The notes: a model not told the origin generated them from the letters alone. DNA of 57,349 nt from Akkermansiaceae bacterium (GCA_903934285.1 CAIZNN010000052.1:1-57349), one strand, 5' to 3'. Shown: positions 23,536 to 32,468, counted from the stretch's first letter. Numbers and translations: made by a program.

Positions 23536-26500
23536 TCAGTTTGCGACGAAGTTCACGAGCTTGCCTTGGATATAGACGATCTTGCGGATGGTCTTGCCGT
23601 CGGTGTGGTCCTTGACCTTGGCGCTGGCCAAGGCAGCGGCGGTGGCGGCGGCTTCGTCGCAATCCTTGGAGACGATGATGCGGTCGCGCAGCTTGCCATT
23701 GACCTGGACGACGAGCTCCACTTCGCTGCGCACCAGCGCAGACGGGTCGTAAACGGGCCAGGTCGCTTCCGACAGCTGCGCCGCCGGGCGCTGGAAGGCC
23801 ACCGCCACGCGCTGGTGGATCTCCTCGGTGAGATGCGGCGCAAACGGGTTAAGCACCGTTAGAAATTGGATGAACTCGTCAAGTGGCACCACCTCGGCCT
23901 GGGTGAAGGCGTTGGTGCAAATCATCATCTGCGAAATGGCGGTGTTGAAACTGAGTTTCTCGATGTCCTCGCCGACCTTTTTGATGGTTTCGTGAACCAG
24001 CCGCCGCAGTTCCTTGGCGGCACAGGGGACGTCGCCTATCTTGTTAGACACGCGCCATGCGCCGGCCTCGTCCTGCTCCAAGGCGAGGCGCCAGACGCGG
24101 GCGAGGAAGCGCGACACGCCCTCGACGCCTTTCATTTGCCAGGGTTTGACCTGTTCCAGCGGCCCCATGAACATTTCGTAGAGGCGCAGGGCGTCGGCAC
24201 CGTATTCGCTAACAACATCGTCCGGGTTGACGACGTTGCCACGGGATTTGGACATTTTCTGGCCGTCCTCGCCAAGAATGAGTCCTTGGTTGACGAGTTT
24301 TTGGAATGGCTCGGGGGTGGTGACGTGGCCGAGGTCGAAGAGCACCTTGTGCCAAAAGCGGGCGTAGAGGAGATGCAGCACGGCGTGCTCGGTGCCACCG
24401 ACGTAGAGATCGACCATGCCCACCGCGGAAGCCGCCGACGGGTCGTCGGTGCGCCGCTGGCCCCAATAGGTTTCGGCTTCGCGGGAGATGAAGCGGTCGG
24501 TGTTAGATGGGTCGCAATAGCGCAGATAATACCAGCAGGAGCCAGCCCACTGAGGCATGGTGTTGGTTTCCCTAACGGACCCGTCGGCCAGTTCCACCCA
24601 TTCGCGCGCCTTGCTGAGGAGCGGTTCGGGCGTGCCGCTGGGTTTGTAGTCGTCGAGCGGCGGGGCGAGCAGTGGCAGCTCGCTCTCGGCAATGGCTTGG
24701 TGGTGGCCATCTTGCCACACGATGGGAAACGGCTCACCCCAATAGCGTTGGCGCGAGAACAACCAGTCGCGCAATTTGTATTGCACGCGGCGCCGGCCAA
24801 GATTGTTGGCTTCGAGCCACTCGATCATGGCGGCCTTGGCCGCGGCGGTGGGCAGCCCGTCGAGAAAGCCGGAGTTGATGGCGATGCCGGGCTCGGAGAA
24901 GGGTGCAGTCAAACTCGCGGGCGTCCCGCCCGCGGGCTCAAGGGGTGTGGGCGTCCCGCCCACATGCTCAAGGAGCGTGGGCGTCCCGCCCACCTGCTCA
25001 AGGAGCGTGGGCGTCCCGCCCACATGCTCAAGGAGTGTGGGCGTCCCGCCCACATGCTCAAGGAGCGTGGGCGTCCCGCCCACATGATTTGCATAAAGAA
25101 CATAGCTAGCATCCCTCAACTTGGCCCGCCCGGGATTCCTCGCAATATAGTTCCGAAGGTTGGCGCGGTGCTCGCCATCTCTAACGATCCGGTCCCAGTA
25201 TTCCCTCTGCCAAACAACCCCCTCACGTCCCAACATTTCGTTGATTTTCTTTGCGGAAAAGCTTTTCCACGATTGAATCACGTCTTCGAGTTTCAGACCC
25301 GGCGCAAGGAGGAAGAGCGCATGCACATGGTTCGGCATCACGACGAACGAATCCATCAAATAGCGGTCGCCGTCAAAGTGCCGTAAGGCATCTGCGACGA
25401 TCGCGGCGATGGCAGGATCCTTCAGCAGGCAGTCGCCGCCACCCGCATCCAGCCAGTGATCGATCGACTTGGAGAATGTTTCGTGGTATTCCTGTTCGGT
25501 TGTCGCGCTCCAGGGTTCCGGGTGTTGCGCGAGCCAGGCGTCGCGCTGACAGGTCCATTCCCTGAGCTTGTCCGCAGGCAAGCTGTCGGCGAGGCGCCAG
25601 GTGACAAAGTAAAGTTTCGCGTCTTGTTGCCAGTGGGGGAGTTGGTTCGAGTGGTGTTTTTGGATTTCCTGCTCGGGATTCAGATACGGAGCACATGTGG
25701 GCGGGACGCCCACACTCCTTGGTGTGGGCGGGACGCCCACGCTCCTTGAAACCACCTCGACGATGGGCAAGCCGAAGCGTTGGGCAAACTCGAAGTCGCG
25801 TTCGTCGTGGCCTGGCACGGCCATGATGGCGCCGGTGCCATAGCCCATCATGACGTAGTCGGCGATCCAGACGGGAATCCGCGCGTCATTGACGGGATTG
25901 ATGGCATAAGCGCCGGTGAAGATGCCGGACTTGTCCTTGTTGAGGTCGCCGCGATCCATGTCGGACTTGGAGGCGCACGCTTTCTGATAGGCTTGGACGC
26001 TGCTGTGCTGCCCGGCGGTGGTGATTTGCGCCAGCAGCGGGTGCTCGGGGGCGAGCACCATGTAGGTCGCTCCAAACAAGGTGTCCGGGCGGGTGGTGAA
26101 CACTTCAATCGCGGAATCAAACTGCTCAAGTTGGAATCTAACGGTGGAACCCTCGCTGCGGCCGATCCAATTTTTCTGCAGCAACTTGATGCCTTCCGGC
26201 CACTCGAGGGCCTCGAGTTCGTCGATGAGGCGCTGGGCGTAGGCGGTGATGCGCAGCATCCACTGGCGCAGCGGGCGGCGTTCGACGCTGTGGCCTTTGG
26301 CTTTCCACTCTTCGACTTCTTCGTTAGCCAGGACGGTGCCGAGGTCAGGCGACCACCACACCGGGGTTTCGGCGACATAGGCCAGGCGGACCTCATCGAT
26401 CTGCTCGCGGCTCCAGCCGTTGGCGGCGAGTTCGGCGACCGGCTTGGCCCTGTGGTCCTGGTCGCAGAAATACGACCCGTAGAGTTGGAGGAAAATCCAC

Positions 26501-26940
26501 TGGGTCCAGCGCACGTATTGCGGGTCGGTGGTGGCGATTTCGCGCTCCCAATCATAGGCAAAGCCGAGCGCCTTGAGTTGGCGGCGGAAGGTGATGATAT
26601 TGGCGGCGGTGGTGATGGCGGGGTGCTGGCCGGTCTTGATGGCGTATTGCTCGGCGGGCAGGCCGAACGAATCGTAGCCCATCGGATGGAGGACATTGAA
26701 GCCCTGCATGCGTTTGAAGCGCCCGATGATATCGGTGGCGGTGTAGCCTTCCGGATGCCCGACATGGAGACCGGCACCACTCGGGTAGGGAAACATGTCG
26801 AGCACGTAGTATTTCGGTTTGGCCGGATCAAACCCGGGATCGCCGGGACCGGGTGTGCGGAAGGTTTTGTCGGTGTCCCAGCGGGACTGCCAAGCGGGTT
26901 CGAAATCGCTGAACGGAAATGGTTTGCGGGAGTCTGACAT
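23536..26940 (-). CDS. leuS: Leucyl-tRNA synthetase with an in-frame RAYT transposase insertion
   Basis: The 1134-residue frame is a complete class I leucyl-tRNA synthetase charging tRNA-Leu, but about 285 residues longer than the usual 850 or so. It has the HIGH-type motif HVGHPEGY (59-66), editing-domain blocks ending in [15 protein letters not shown] (368-382), the catalytic core after the insert ([20 protein letters not shown]), KMSKS (895-899) and the C-terminal domain to 1134. Residues about 398-682 are foreign: a RAYT transposase plus translated REP repeats (see 24895-25749). Host residues on either side match an uninterrupted synthetase, and no stop or frameshift occurs, so the insert must be translated if leuS is expressed from this locus. 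It replaces a variable loop late in the CP1 region. No second leuS is in the window. Confidence 0.93.
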   Translation of the reverse strand: MSDSRKPFPFSDFEPAWQSRWDTDKTFRTPGPGDPGFDPAKPKYYVLDMFPYPSGAGLHVGHPEGYTATDIIGRFKRMQGFNVLHPMGYDSFGLPAEQYAIKTGQHPAITTAANIITFRRQLKALGFAYDWEREIATTDPQYVRWTQWIFLQLYGSYFCDQDHRAKPVAELAANGWSREQIDEVRLAYVAETPVWWSPDLGTVLANEEVEEWKAKGHSVERRPLRQWMLRITAYAQRLIDELEALEWPEGIKLLQKNWIGRSEGSTVRFQLEQFDSAIEVFTTRPDTLFGATYMVLAPEHPLLAQITTAGQHSSVQAYQKACASKSDMDRGDLNKDKSGIFTGAYAINPVNDARIPVWIADYVMMGYGTGAIMAVPGHDERDFEFAQRFGLPIVEVVSRSVGVPPTPRSVGVPPTCAPYLNPEQEIQKHHSNQLPHWQQDAKLYFVTWRLADSLPADKLREWTCQRDAWLAQHPEPWSATTEQEYHETFSKSIDHWLDAGGGDCLLKDPAIAAIVADALRHFDGDRYLMDSFVVMPNHVHALFLLAPGLKLEDVIQSWKSFSAKKINEMLGREGVVWQREYWDRIVRDGEHRANLRNYIARNPGRAKLRDASYVLYANHVGGTPTLLEHVGGTPTLLEHVGGTPTLLEQVGGTPTLLEHVGGTPTPLEPAGGTPASLTAPFSEPGIAINSGFLDGLPTAAAKAAMIEWLEANNLGRRRVQYKLRDWLFSRQRYWGEPFPIVWQDGHHQAIAESELPLLAPPLDDYKPSGTPEPLLSKAREWVELADGSVRETNTMPQWAGSCWYYLRYCDPSNTDRFISREAETYWGQRRTDDPSAASAVGMVDLYVGGTEHAVLHLLYARFWHKVLFDLGHVTTPEPFQKLVNQGLILGEDGQKMSKSRGNVVNPDDVVSEYGADALRLYEMFMGPLEQVKPWQMKGVEGVSRFLARVWRLALEQDEAGAWRVSNKIGDVPCAAKELRRLVHETIKKVGEDIEKLSFNTAISQMMICTNAFTQAEVVPLDEFIQFLTVLNPFAPHLTEEIHQRVAVAFQRPAAQLSEATWPVYDPSALVRSEVELVVQVNGKLRDRIIVSKDCDEAAATAAALASAKVKDHTDGKTIRKIVYIQGKLVNFVAN
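24916..25083 (-). repeat. Tandem REP array translated as a decapeptide repeat
   Basis: Six palindromes recur every 30 bases: a variant CGCGGGCG-TCC-CGCCCGCG type at 24916-24934, then GTGGGCGTCCCGCCCAC at 24947-24963, 24977-24993, 25007-25023, 25037-25053 and 25067-25083, separated by spacers such as ATGCTCAAGGAGC. Because 30 is divisible by three, the minus-strand frame reads [10 protein letters not shown] six times (residues about 620-679) with few changes. Confidence 0.92.
25090..25671 (-). CDS. REP-associated tyrosine transposase (RAYT) domain, nested in leuS
   Basis: Residues about 424-617 of the LeuRS frame form a complete-looking RAYT (Y1/HUH single-strand transposase, IS200-like). It has [20 protein letters not shown] at its start, the HUH motif MPNHVHAL (H538, H540), [13 protein letters not shown], and the likely catalytic Tyr598 in [15 protein letters not shown]. 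RAYTs cut and move REP palindromes. I find no ATG at its own expected start (the codon before LNPEQEI is TAT), so this copy seems to lack an independent start and may be made only as part of the synthetase. All codons are in frame with leuS on the same strand. Confidence 0.83.
25697..25740 (-). repeat. Pair of inverted-orientation REP palindromes upstream of RAYT
   Basis: GTGGGCGGGACGCCCAC occurs at 25697-25713 and 25724-25740. The centre is GGA where the downstream array has TCC, so these are the same REP in the opposite orientation. They are translated as SVGVPPT repeats within LeuRS. Confidence 0.9.
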
Positions 26941-26981
26941 GGGCGTGAAAGGGACGCACTGTGGGGACTCGCCGCCCGCTT

Positions 26982-27025
26982 GAAAAGAAAAACCCCGCCG
27001 CGGCGGTCAACCGGGCGGGGCGGGG
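26982..27025 (-). terminator. Rho-independent terminator of the thioredoxin-like gene
   Basis: On the minus strand a CCCCGCC/GGCGGGG stem with a GC-rich loop is followed by TTTTTCTTTTC (26991-26982). It sits between the thioredoxin-like gene stop (27043) and the leuS start (26940), so leuS needs its own promoter or readthrough. Confidence 0.75.
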
Positions 27026-27042
27026 AAAACTTCGGGTCGGGT

Positions 27043-27501
27043 TCAATCGAGATTTTTCTTCGCCAACTCCTTATCGAGGCGCTTGAGAAAGTCCGCGATG
27101 GCGGGATGTTCGCTGGCGTAAAAGCGCCCGAACTCCTTGCCTGCGGAATTGAGCAATATCACCGTGGGAAAACCATCCACCTTGTATTTCTCAACGGTCG
27201 GCTGGTTTTTCTTGGCCAATTCCTGGTCACCTTTCGGCATGTCGATCTCCACTAGAATGAAGTTTTTGGAGGCCGCATCGACGAATTTCTGTTTTGAAAA
27301 CACCTCGGCGCGCATCTTCATGCAAGGCGGGCACCAATCCGAACCGGTGAACTCGACGAGCACCGCTTTATTTTCGGTCTTGGCCTTTTCGAGGGCGACG
27401 GTGAGGTCTTCACCCCAACCTTTGAGGGGCTTGGCAAATCCGCTGCTGATGAGCGTGGTGGCGGATAACGCGAAGAGGGCGAGGTAGGAAATGGCTTTCA
27501 T
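27043..27501 (-). CDS. Secreted thioredoxin-fold protein
   Basis: This 152-residue protein has a signal peptide (MKAISYLALFALSATTLISS, cleaved near GFA) and a thioredoxin-like domain with the redox motif GSDWCPPCMKM near residue 58. The cis-Pro segment is VDGFPTVILLNSAGK. It probably reduces or isomerises disulfides in the periplasm, similar to thioredoxin-related DsbE-like proteins with SDWCxxC. It is followed by a clear terminator, so it is transcribed alone. Confidence 0.87.
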   Translation of the reverse strand: MKAISYLALFALSATTLISSGFAKPLKGWGEDLTVALEKAKTENKAVLVEFTGSDWCPPCMKMRAEVFSKQKFVDAASKNFILVEIDMPKGDQELAKKNQPTVEKYKVDGFPTVILLNSAGKEFGRFYASEHPAIADFLKRLDKELAKKNLD

Positions 27502-27543
27502 CGCCTATAATGCGTCTCCGCCTCACGGATTATTTCAAAAATC

Positions 27544-27572
27544 TTGTCGGCGGGTGGAGAATTGGCTAAGTC
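27544..27572 (+). promoter_or_regulatory. Promoter of rdgB, near-leaderless
   Basis: TTGTCG (27544-27549), a 17-base spacer and TAAGTC (27567-27572) precede the ATG at 27581 by eight bases. Confidence 0.5.
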
Positions 27573-27580
27573 GGTGAGCC

Positions 27581-28177
27581 ATGCCGACCCAGCCACGCTT
27601 GATTGTAGCCACCCGCAACCGCCACAAAACCGCGGAAATCCGCGCGATGCTGGGCGACCGGTTTGAGGTGCTGGACGCGACGGCCTTTCCGGAGTTGCCC
27701 GAAATCGCCGAGACGGGCAGCACGTTTCTGGCCAATGCCACGCTCAAGGCGGAGGGCATCAGCCGGCGTGTGGCGGGCTGGGTGTTGGCGGATGATTCCG
27801 GCTTGGAGGTCGACGCGCTGGGCGGGGCGCCCGGGGTGTGGTCGTCGAGTTTTGGCGGGGAGGAAGGCAATCACGCGAAAAACAATGCCCGCCTAATCAC
27901 CGCAATGGCCGACAAACCCGCCCGCCAGGCCCGGTTTCGTTGCACCATGGTGCTGGCCAAGGACGGCAGCGCGGCGGCGGATTTTTGCGGCACGGTGGAA
28001 GGCACGCTCAGCGATTCGCCGCGCGGCGCAGGTGGCTTTGGCTACGACCCGCTGTTCATCCCGGACGGGTACGAGCAAACCTTCGGCGAACTCGGCGAAA
28101 CCGTGAAAAACCGCCTCAGCCACCGCGCCCGCGCACTCGCCCAGGCCGTCTCCTGGCTCGATACCCACCCCCAATAA
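27581..28177 (+). CDS. rdgB: XTP/dITP diphosphohydrolase (RdgB/HAM1 family)
   Basis: This 198-residue enzyme removes non-canonical purine triphosphates (dITP, XTP) from the nucleotide pool. Family landmarks are LIVATRNRHKTAEIRAML, the ADDSGLEVDALGGAPGVWSS block, and the C-terminal GFGYDPLFIPDGYEQTFGEL and KNRLSHRARAL. The length is normal. The promoter lies eight bases from the ATG. The NlpC/P60 lipoprotein follows 40 bases later. Confidence 0.93.
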   Translation: MPTQPRLIVATRNRHKTAEIRAMLGDRFEVLDATAFPELPEIAETGSTFLANATLKAEGISRRVAGWVLADDSGLEVDALGGAPGVWSSSFGGEEGNHAKNNARLITAMADKPARQARFRCTMVLAKDGSAAADFCGTVEGTLSDSPRGAGGFGYDPLFIPDGYEQTFGELGETVKNRLSHRARALAQAVSWLDTHPQ

Positions 28178-28217
28178 TGGTTTGCTTTCCTTGAATGATT
28201 TCCCCAAACTCCTGCCC

Positions 28218-28742
28218 GTGAACCGTCTCCTCTTACTTTCTCTGGCCGCGCTGCCCCTGTCGCTGGGGTTGGTGTCCTGCTCCAGTCAGGTCAAGGCCAG
28301 GCAACTGGTGTCCTATCGGTTTGACCCCGGTCACACCGCCCACTTGACCAGCGGCGGACTCGCTTTCCCGCCAAGCAACGCGCCCACGGCGGTGAAGCGT
28401 GCGTTTGCCGCCGGCAACCGACTCCAGCGCATGCCCTACAAATGGGGTGGCGGCCATGCCCAACTGGCTGATTCCGGCTACGATTGTTCCGGGACGGTGT
28501 CGTATGTGCTGCGCGCCGCCGGTCTCATCGACGGCAGCCTGTCGTCCAAAGAATATTTCAACTACAGCACCCCCGGCCCGGGCAAGTGGATTACGGTCTA
28601 CGTCCGCAAGGGCCATGTGTTCATGACCGTGGCGGGCTTGCGCCTGGACACCGGCGGCCCGGGCGGGCGCAGCGGACCGCGTTGGAAACCCGAAACCCGC
28701 CACGCCACCGGCCATGTGGTGAGACATCCGGCCGGGTATTGA
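28218..28742 (+). CDS. NlpC/P60 family cell-wall peptidase lipoprotein
   Basis: GTG 28218 gives a 174-residue protein with a lipoprotein signal peptide (NRLLLLSLAALPLSLG, lipobox LVSC). An in-frame TTG at 28182 would add 12 residues without function. The NlpC/P60 fold is indicated by YKWGGGHAQLADSGYDCSGTVSYVL (catalytic Cys in DCSG) and the second catalytic block GHVFMTVAGLRLDTGG (His). Such enzymes cleave peptide links in murein stem peptides. It sits at the outer face of the membrane, next to the DUF1460 protein below. Confidence 0.85.
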   Translation: MNRLLLLSLAALPLSLGLVSCSSQVKARQLVSYRFDPGHTAHLTSGGLAFPPSNAPTAVKRAFAAGNRLQRMPYKWGGGHAQLADSGYDCSGTVSYVLRAAGLIDGSLSSKEYFNYSTPGPGKWITVYVRKGHVFMTVAGLRLDTGGPGGRSGPRWKPETRHATGHVVRHPAGY

Positions 28743-28787
28743 CGGCACCGCGGCGGCGGGGGTGGTGATTTTCCGCCGCGCCCGCGA

Positions 28788-28816
28788 TTGCATTGTCAGG
28801 CAACGGCGGCTAGGCT
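28788..28816 (+). promoter_or_regulatory. Promoter of DUF1460 gene, near-leaderless
   Basis: TTGCAT (28788-28793), a 17-base spacer and TAGGCT (28811-28816) precede the ATG at 28824 by seven bases. Confidence 0.5.
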
Positions 28817-28823
28817 GCTTGCC

Positions 28824-29858
28824 ATGAACGGCAAAAAATGGCTCTTGATCCTGGGCGGCTTGTGGCTGGCCGGGGCGGCCCATGCGCAGCAACCGAGCCT
28901 GCCGATGGGCACCACGCGCACGATCGGGGTGGCCACCGGCAGTGGCCGGAGCGTGACACCACCCAGTGCGCCGCGCCTGCCCATGGCCACCGTGTTCAAG
29001 GGCGAGGCCAGGTTTTTCGCCATCGTCGCCAAGGCGGAACGGGAAAATTGGCGCAGCCTGCCCCTGGCCCAGCGCACGATGCGGGTGGGCCGCGAATTGG
29101 TCGGCACCCGCTATGTGAACTACTCGCTGGAAGTGGATGACCGGATCGAATCCCCGGTGGTCAACCTCACCGGGATGGATTGTTGGACCTATTATGAAAA
29201 CGCCCTGGCCATCGCGCGGATGCTGCGCTTCAAGCCCGGCCCATACCAACCGCAGGACATGCTGCACATGATCGAGCTCGAGCGCTATCGCCATGGGGTC
29301 TGCACCGGCAGCTATCTGAGCCGGATGCATCAACTTGAGGAGGTTTTTGATAACAACCAGCGGCGCGGCCTCGCTTCTAACATCACCGCCCGGCTGCCGG
29401 GCGCGGTGCGCCTGAGCCGGGACATCCACGAGATGACGGTGGCGTGGAAAAGCTATCGTTACCTGCGTTGCAATCCCTCGCTGATCGAGCCGATGGGGCG
29501 CATCGAGGCGCGGGTTTCGCGCTTGCCGGTGATGCACATTCCCAAGGCGAAGGTGCGTGCGGTGGAGGCCTATCTGCAGGATGGGGATATCTGCGCAATC
29601 ACCACCACCGATCAGAATGCCTATACTTCACATGTGGGTCTGATCACGCGGATCAGGGGCCGCGCGTATTTCTGCCACGCCACGTCGGATCATGACAAGG
29701 GCCGCATGGTCACCATCGACCGGCCCATCACGGAGTATCTCGATGGCTCGGGCAGCCACGCCGGCATCATCATCTGCCGCCCCTGCGATCTCCCGCCCTC
29801 GCCGTTGTGGCAGCAGTCCATCGCCGGCCAGAACGGCAAAAAAGGCGGCGGTTCGTGA
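28824..29858 (+). CDS. DUF1460 family secreted protein (amidase-like)
   Basis: This 344-residue protein has a signal peptide (MNGKKWLLILGGLWLAGAAHA). Its body matches the DUF1460 family, related to NlpC/P60-type amidases: VGRELVGTRYVNYSLEVDD, VVNLTGMDCWTYYENALAIA with the likely nucleophilic Cys in MDCWT, and DGDICAITTTDQNAYTSHVGLITR with a candidate His. Family members act on cell-wall peptides; here the reaction is inferred. It ends 13 bases from the stop of the convergent glgA. Confidence 0.78.
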   Translation: MNGKKWLLILGGLWLAGAAHAQQPSLPMGTTRTIGVATGSGRSVTPPSAPRLPMATVFKGEARFFAIVAKAERENWRSLPLAQRTMRVGRELVGTRYVNYSLEVDDRIESPVVNLTGMDCWTYYENALAIARMLRFKPGPYQPQDMLHMIELERYRHGVCTGSYLSRMHQLEEVFDNNQRRGLASNITARLPGAVRLSRDIHEMTVAWKSYRYLRCNPSLIEPMGRIEARVSRLPVMHIPKAKVRAVEAYLQDGDICAITTTDQNAYTSHVGLITRIRGRAYFCHATSDHDKGRMVTIDRPITEYLDGSGSHAGIIICRPCDLPPSPLWQQSIAGQNGKKGGGS

Positions 29859-29871
29859 GCGTTGTTTTTTG

Positions 29872-31458
29872 CTAGATCGCAACCAGCGGCGTGGTCTTGG
29901 CGGCAAGCGCGGCGAGCTCGGCCAGCTCCCTGCCGGCTTCCTTTTCCACCAGCGGCCGGGCGAGCATTTCCTCGTAGATGGCGATGTATTGCTTGGCGAC
30001 CTTTTCGTGGCTGAACTCGAGCAGGCTCTCGCGCATGACGCGGCTGATTTCGCGGTCGCGCAGGTCCGCCGGCAGGCCATGAAAATCCATCGCACGATCA
30101 ATGGCCCAGCGCAGCGAGTCCGCGCTGTAATGGTCGAAACGAAAGCCATTGCCTGTGGAGGCGTCGACATCGAGCGGGCGGATCGTGTCGTAGAGCCCGC
30201 CGGTGGCATGCACCACCGGCAGCGTGCCGTACAGCGGCGCGGTCATCTGCGGCAAGCCGCAGGGCTCGAACAACGACGGCATCAACATATAGTCCGAGCC
30301 CGCGTAGGCGAGCCGCGAGAGCCGCTCGTCAAAATCGACCACGGCCACCCGGTCATGCAAGCCGAATTCCTGGACGATGTGATGGAAATGCCGCTCGTGC
30401 GGGCCATTGGCGACGACGACGACCTGCAGGTTGCGCTCCCAATAGTCGGTGACGAGTTGATGGAGAATGGAGGTGACGAGTTGCGGGCCTTTTTGGATGG
30501 GATCGAGGCGTGAGGGCCAATAAAAGATCGCCGCGTCGGCATCCTCGGTGAGTTGCAACTCCTGTTGCAGCGCCCGTTTGTTAGCGGCCTTGCCAGGGCG
30601 GAAATCCGCCGCGCTGAACGGTTGGACGAGCGCATCGTCGGTGGCCGGGTTATACGATGGGTCCGGGGCGTTGAGAACCCCGGTGGAACAGCCGGAGGCG
30701 TGTTTGTGCCGCAACTCGGAGCGCACCGAGTCGGGCACCACCGAGTGCCAGCCTTCGACGATTTCCCACAAGAAGCGCGGGCTGACGGTGTTGATGTAGT
30801 GGGCGGCAAAAATGCCGGAGGTGAGCATATCGACCAGCATATTGGAGCGGGCGTGATCGTAGCCGTCAGGGGGGGCGGTGAAGTACAGGTTCATCCAGAA
30901 CTCCGCGGCGTCGATGCCGGTTTCCTCGATTTGCGCCAGCGTCACCTGCCGGGTGTGGATGTTGTGAACCGTAAACAGACTCTTGATGCCGCGCCGCCGT
31001 GCCATGCCCGGCAGCAACGCCGTCATCCAGTCGTTGCAATGAATCAAATCCGGCTGCACCCGCGGAATGATGTGATTGATCACCTCGCGCTGGAATATCA
31101 GGGCAATGCGCATCGCCTCTTCCGAGCTGTCGCTATACACCCGCTCCCGGTAGTAAAAAATCCGGTCTTCCGCCAGATGGATGTTAGAATTGGGCAGCAC
31201 CTCATGATATTTGCGCAACTGTTTCTCATGCAGGTTGAACACATCGCCATGGAACATCCGCCGGTAATTGGGCATCGCCACGTGAACATCGGCACCGAGC
31301 TCGAACAACGCGGAGACCAGCGACGCGGAAACGTCGGCCAAACCGCCCGCTTTGGCCGACATGGCTTGCGCCATATTCCCCATCCCCGCCGGCAGATAGG
31401 TGATTTCCGGGGTGACGATGAGAATGCGGGGTTTCACGACTTTGGGAGCAGCTGGCAT
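29872..31458 (-). CDS. glgA: Glycogen/starch synthase (GT5)
   Basis: This 528-residue enzyme elongates alpha-1,4-glucan from ADP-glucose (or UDP-glucose) in glycogen synthesis. ATG 31458 (MPAAPKVVKPRILIVTPEI) precedes the ADP-glucose-binding K-x-G-G-L motif, seen as SAKAGGLADV (K36-L40). Other landmarks are LIHCNDWMTALLP, FTVHNIHT, PSRLDPIQKGPQL and PSLFEPCGLPQMTAPLYGTLP. The C-terminal half is the second Rossmann domain. No other glg genes are near. Confidence 0.88.
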   Translation of the reverse strand: MPAAPKVVKPRILIVTPEITYLPAGMGNMAQAMSAKAGGLADVSASLVSALFELGADVHVAMPNYRRMFHGDVFNLHEKQLRKYHEVLPNSNIHLAEDRIFYYRERVYSDSSEEAMRIALIFQREVINHIIPRVQPDLIHCNDWMTALLPGMARRRGIKSLFTVHNIHTRQVTLAQIEETGIDAAEFWMNLYFTAPPDGYDHARSNMLVDMLTSGIFAAHYINTVSPRFLWEIVEGWHSVVPDSVRSELRHKHASGCSTGVLNAPDPSYNPATDDALVQPFSAADFRPGKAANKRALQQELQLTEDADAAIFYWPSRLDPIQKGPQLVTSILHQLVTDYWERNLQVVVVANGPHERHFHHIVQEFGLHDRVAVVDFDERLSRLAYAGSDYMLMPSLFEPCGLPQMTAPLYGTLPVVHATGGLYDTIRPLDVDASTGNGFRFDHYSADSLRWAIDRAMDFHGLPADLRDREISRVMRESLLEFSHEKVAKQYIAIYEEMLARPLVEKEAGRELAELAALAAKTTPLVAI

Positions 31459-31567
31459 GGCGTGGGGGGCTAATGACAATGAGGACGCGCGAGTCGAGCA
31501 TGCCGCATCCGGCGCTGGCATGCCACTCCAATCTCACCGGACCGGGGGATTCTCCCGGCTTCCGGGC

Positions 31568-32191
31568 TCAGCGTGTGCCGCCAGCGAGGTGGCGAATGCA
31601 GATTTGCGACCAGGTTTCGAGCCGGTCAAACAGCCCGCCATTGAGGTCGGCCAACGGCGCAAACCCCAGATCGGTGAGCGCGTCTTCGCGGGAGCTCACC
31701 GCGTCAGATTGCAATTCGATGAGGTGGACGATGCCCAAATGGACTTGGCCGACCGGGTTGGATTCATCGTTGAGCAAGGCGATGATATGCTGGGTGGCAG
31801 GGCTGGCGATCTCGAGTTCCTCGGCAATCTCGCGGGCCACCGCCGCGTGATATGCGGCCGGGCCGGTGCGGCCGTTGCCGGTGTCGATCGGATTGATGTG
31901 GCCGCCGACGCCGACGGAGATTTTGGCGTGAAGCCGGCTCTCGCCGCCGGCCTTGCCGCGGGTGTAGTGGAGGAGGCGCCCGCCGCAGCGGAAGATACAG
32001 TACGGAATGAGTTGCTTGTGGGACGCATCGTCCTCGGCCGCCACCCGGTCCATGAAAAAGTGGTTTTGCGGGTCCAACAGGCGCTGGATCGCGCCGTCCA
32101 GGCCCGCGGTTTGAATCCCTTGAAAGGCACCGATTTCATCCAACAGCGCGCGGCGCACCACCAACACTTCTTCTCCGGCATACTTCGACAT
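31568..32191 (-). CDS. Nudix family hydrolase
   Basis: This 207-residue protein contains the Nudix box: GGHINPIDTG, then AAYHAAVAREIAEELEI (REIAEEL core). Upstream blocks VVRRALLDEIGAFQG and YCIFRCGGRLLHYTRGKAGGE fit a larger subgroup of Nudix proteins annotated as phosphoesterases. The start is uncertain; ATG 32191 (MSKYAGEEVL) is taken, with another at 32203. The substrate is unknown. Confidence 0.75.
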   Translation of the reverse strand: MSKYAGEEVLVVRRALLDEIGAFQGIQTAGLDGAIQRLLDPQNHFFMDRVAAEDDASHKQLIPYCIFRCGGRLLHYTRGKAGGESRLHAKISVGVGGHINPIDTGNGRTGPAAYHAAVAREIAEELEIASPATQHIIALLNDESNPVGQVHLGIVHLIELQSDAVSSREDALTDLGFAPLADLNGGLFDRLETWSQICIRHLAGGTR

Positions 32192-32322
32192 GCCGGTGAG
32201 CATAGCCGAGGAACGGCACTTGCCAAGTCCTGTCGCCAATGGACTTTCTTCGCAGGCGCGAGCGATCCACCGAGCTCCGCAATTCCTTGCCGCCCGGGCA
32301 GCAGCCCGAGATCACGGGCGGG

Positions 32323-32468
32323 CCGCCCAATACGGTCTACTTAAGACGAGACAGGGACGAGACAGGAAGAGGCGGCGGGCAGGATGCCCGCGCCACAGGT
32401 GGCCCGGGCATCTTGCCCGGAGCCTCGACTCAAACCACCAAGGGCGCTAAGTAAACCGTATTGGGCGG
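32323..32468. mobile_element. 146-bp MITE-like element with terminal inverted repeats
   Basis: A 21-bp sequence at 32323-32343 is repeated in inverse at 32448-32468 with one mismatch. Between them lie two REP-like palindromes, GCGGGCAGGATGCCCGC at 32375-32391 and CCCGGGCATCTTGCCCGG at 32403-32420, related to the repeat at 4141-4184. No protein is encoded. The structure resembles a non-autonomous element or a REPIN mobilised in trans; its transposase is not identified. Confidence 0.6.

Larger units (their letters stand above)
24895..25749 (-). mobile_element. RAYT/REPIN element inserted in frame within leuS
   Basis: About 855 bases (285 codons) interrupt leuS without breaking its frame. The element consists of two REP palindromes upstream, a RAYT-family transposase coding segment (about 25090-25671), and a tandem array of six REP palindromes downstream in the opposite orientation. 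The inverted REP arrangement around a transposase is the usual form of REP-associated tyrosine transposase loci, which normally sit between genes. Exact borders are estimated from where synthetase similarity stops (after IVEVVS) and resumes (at [11 protein letters not shown]). Confidence 0.85.

Noticed and set aside
24916-25083. CRISPR-like array in leuS
   Set aside because: The 30-base period is repeat throughout, with no unique spacers; it is a REP array.
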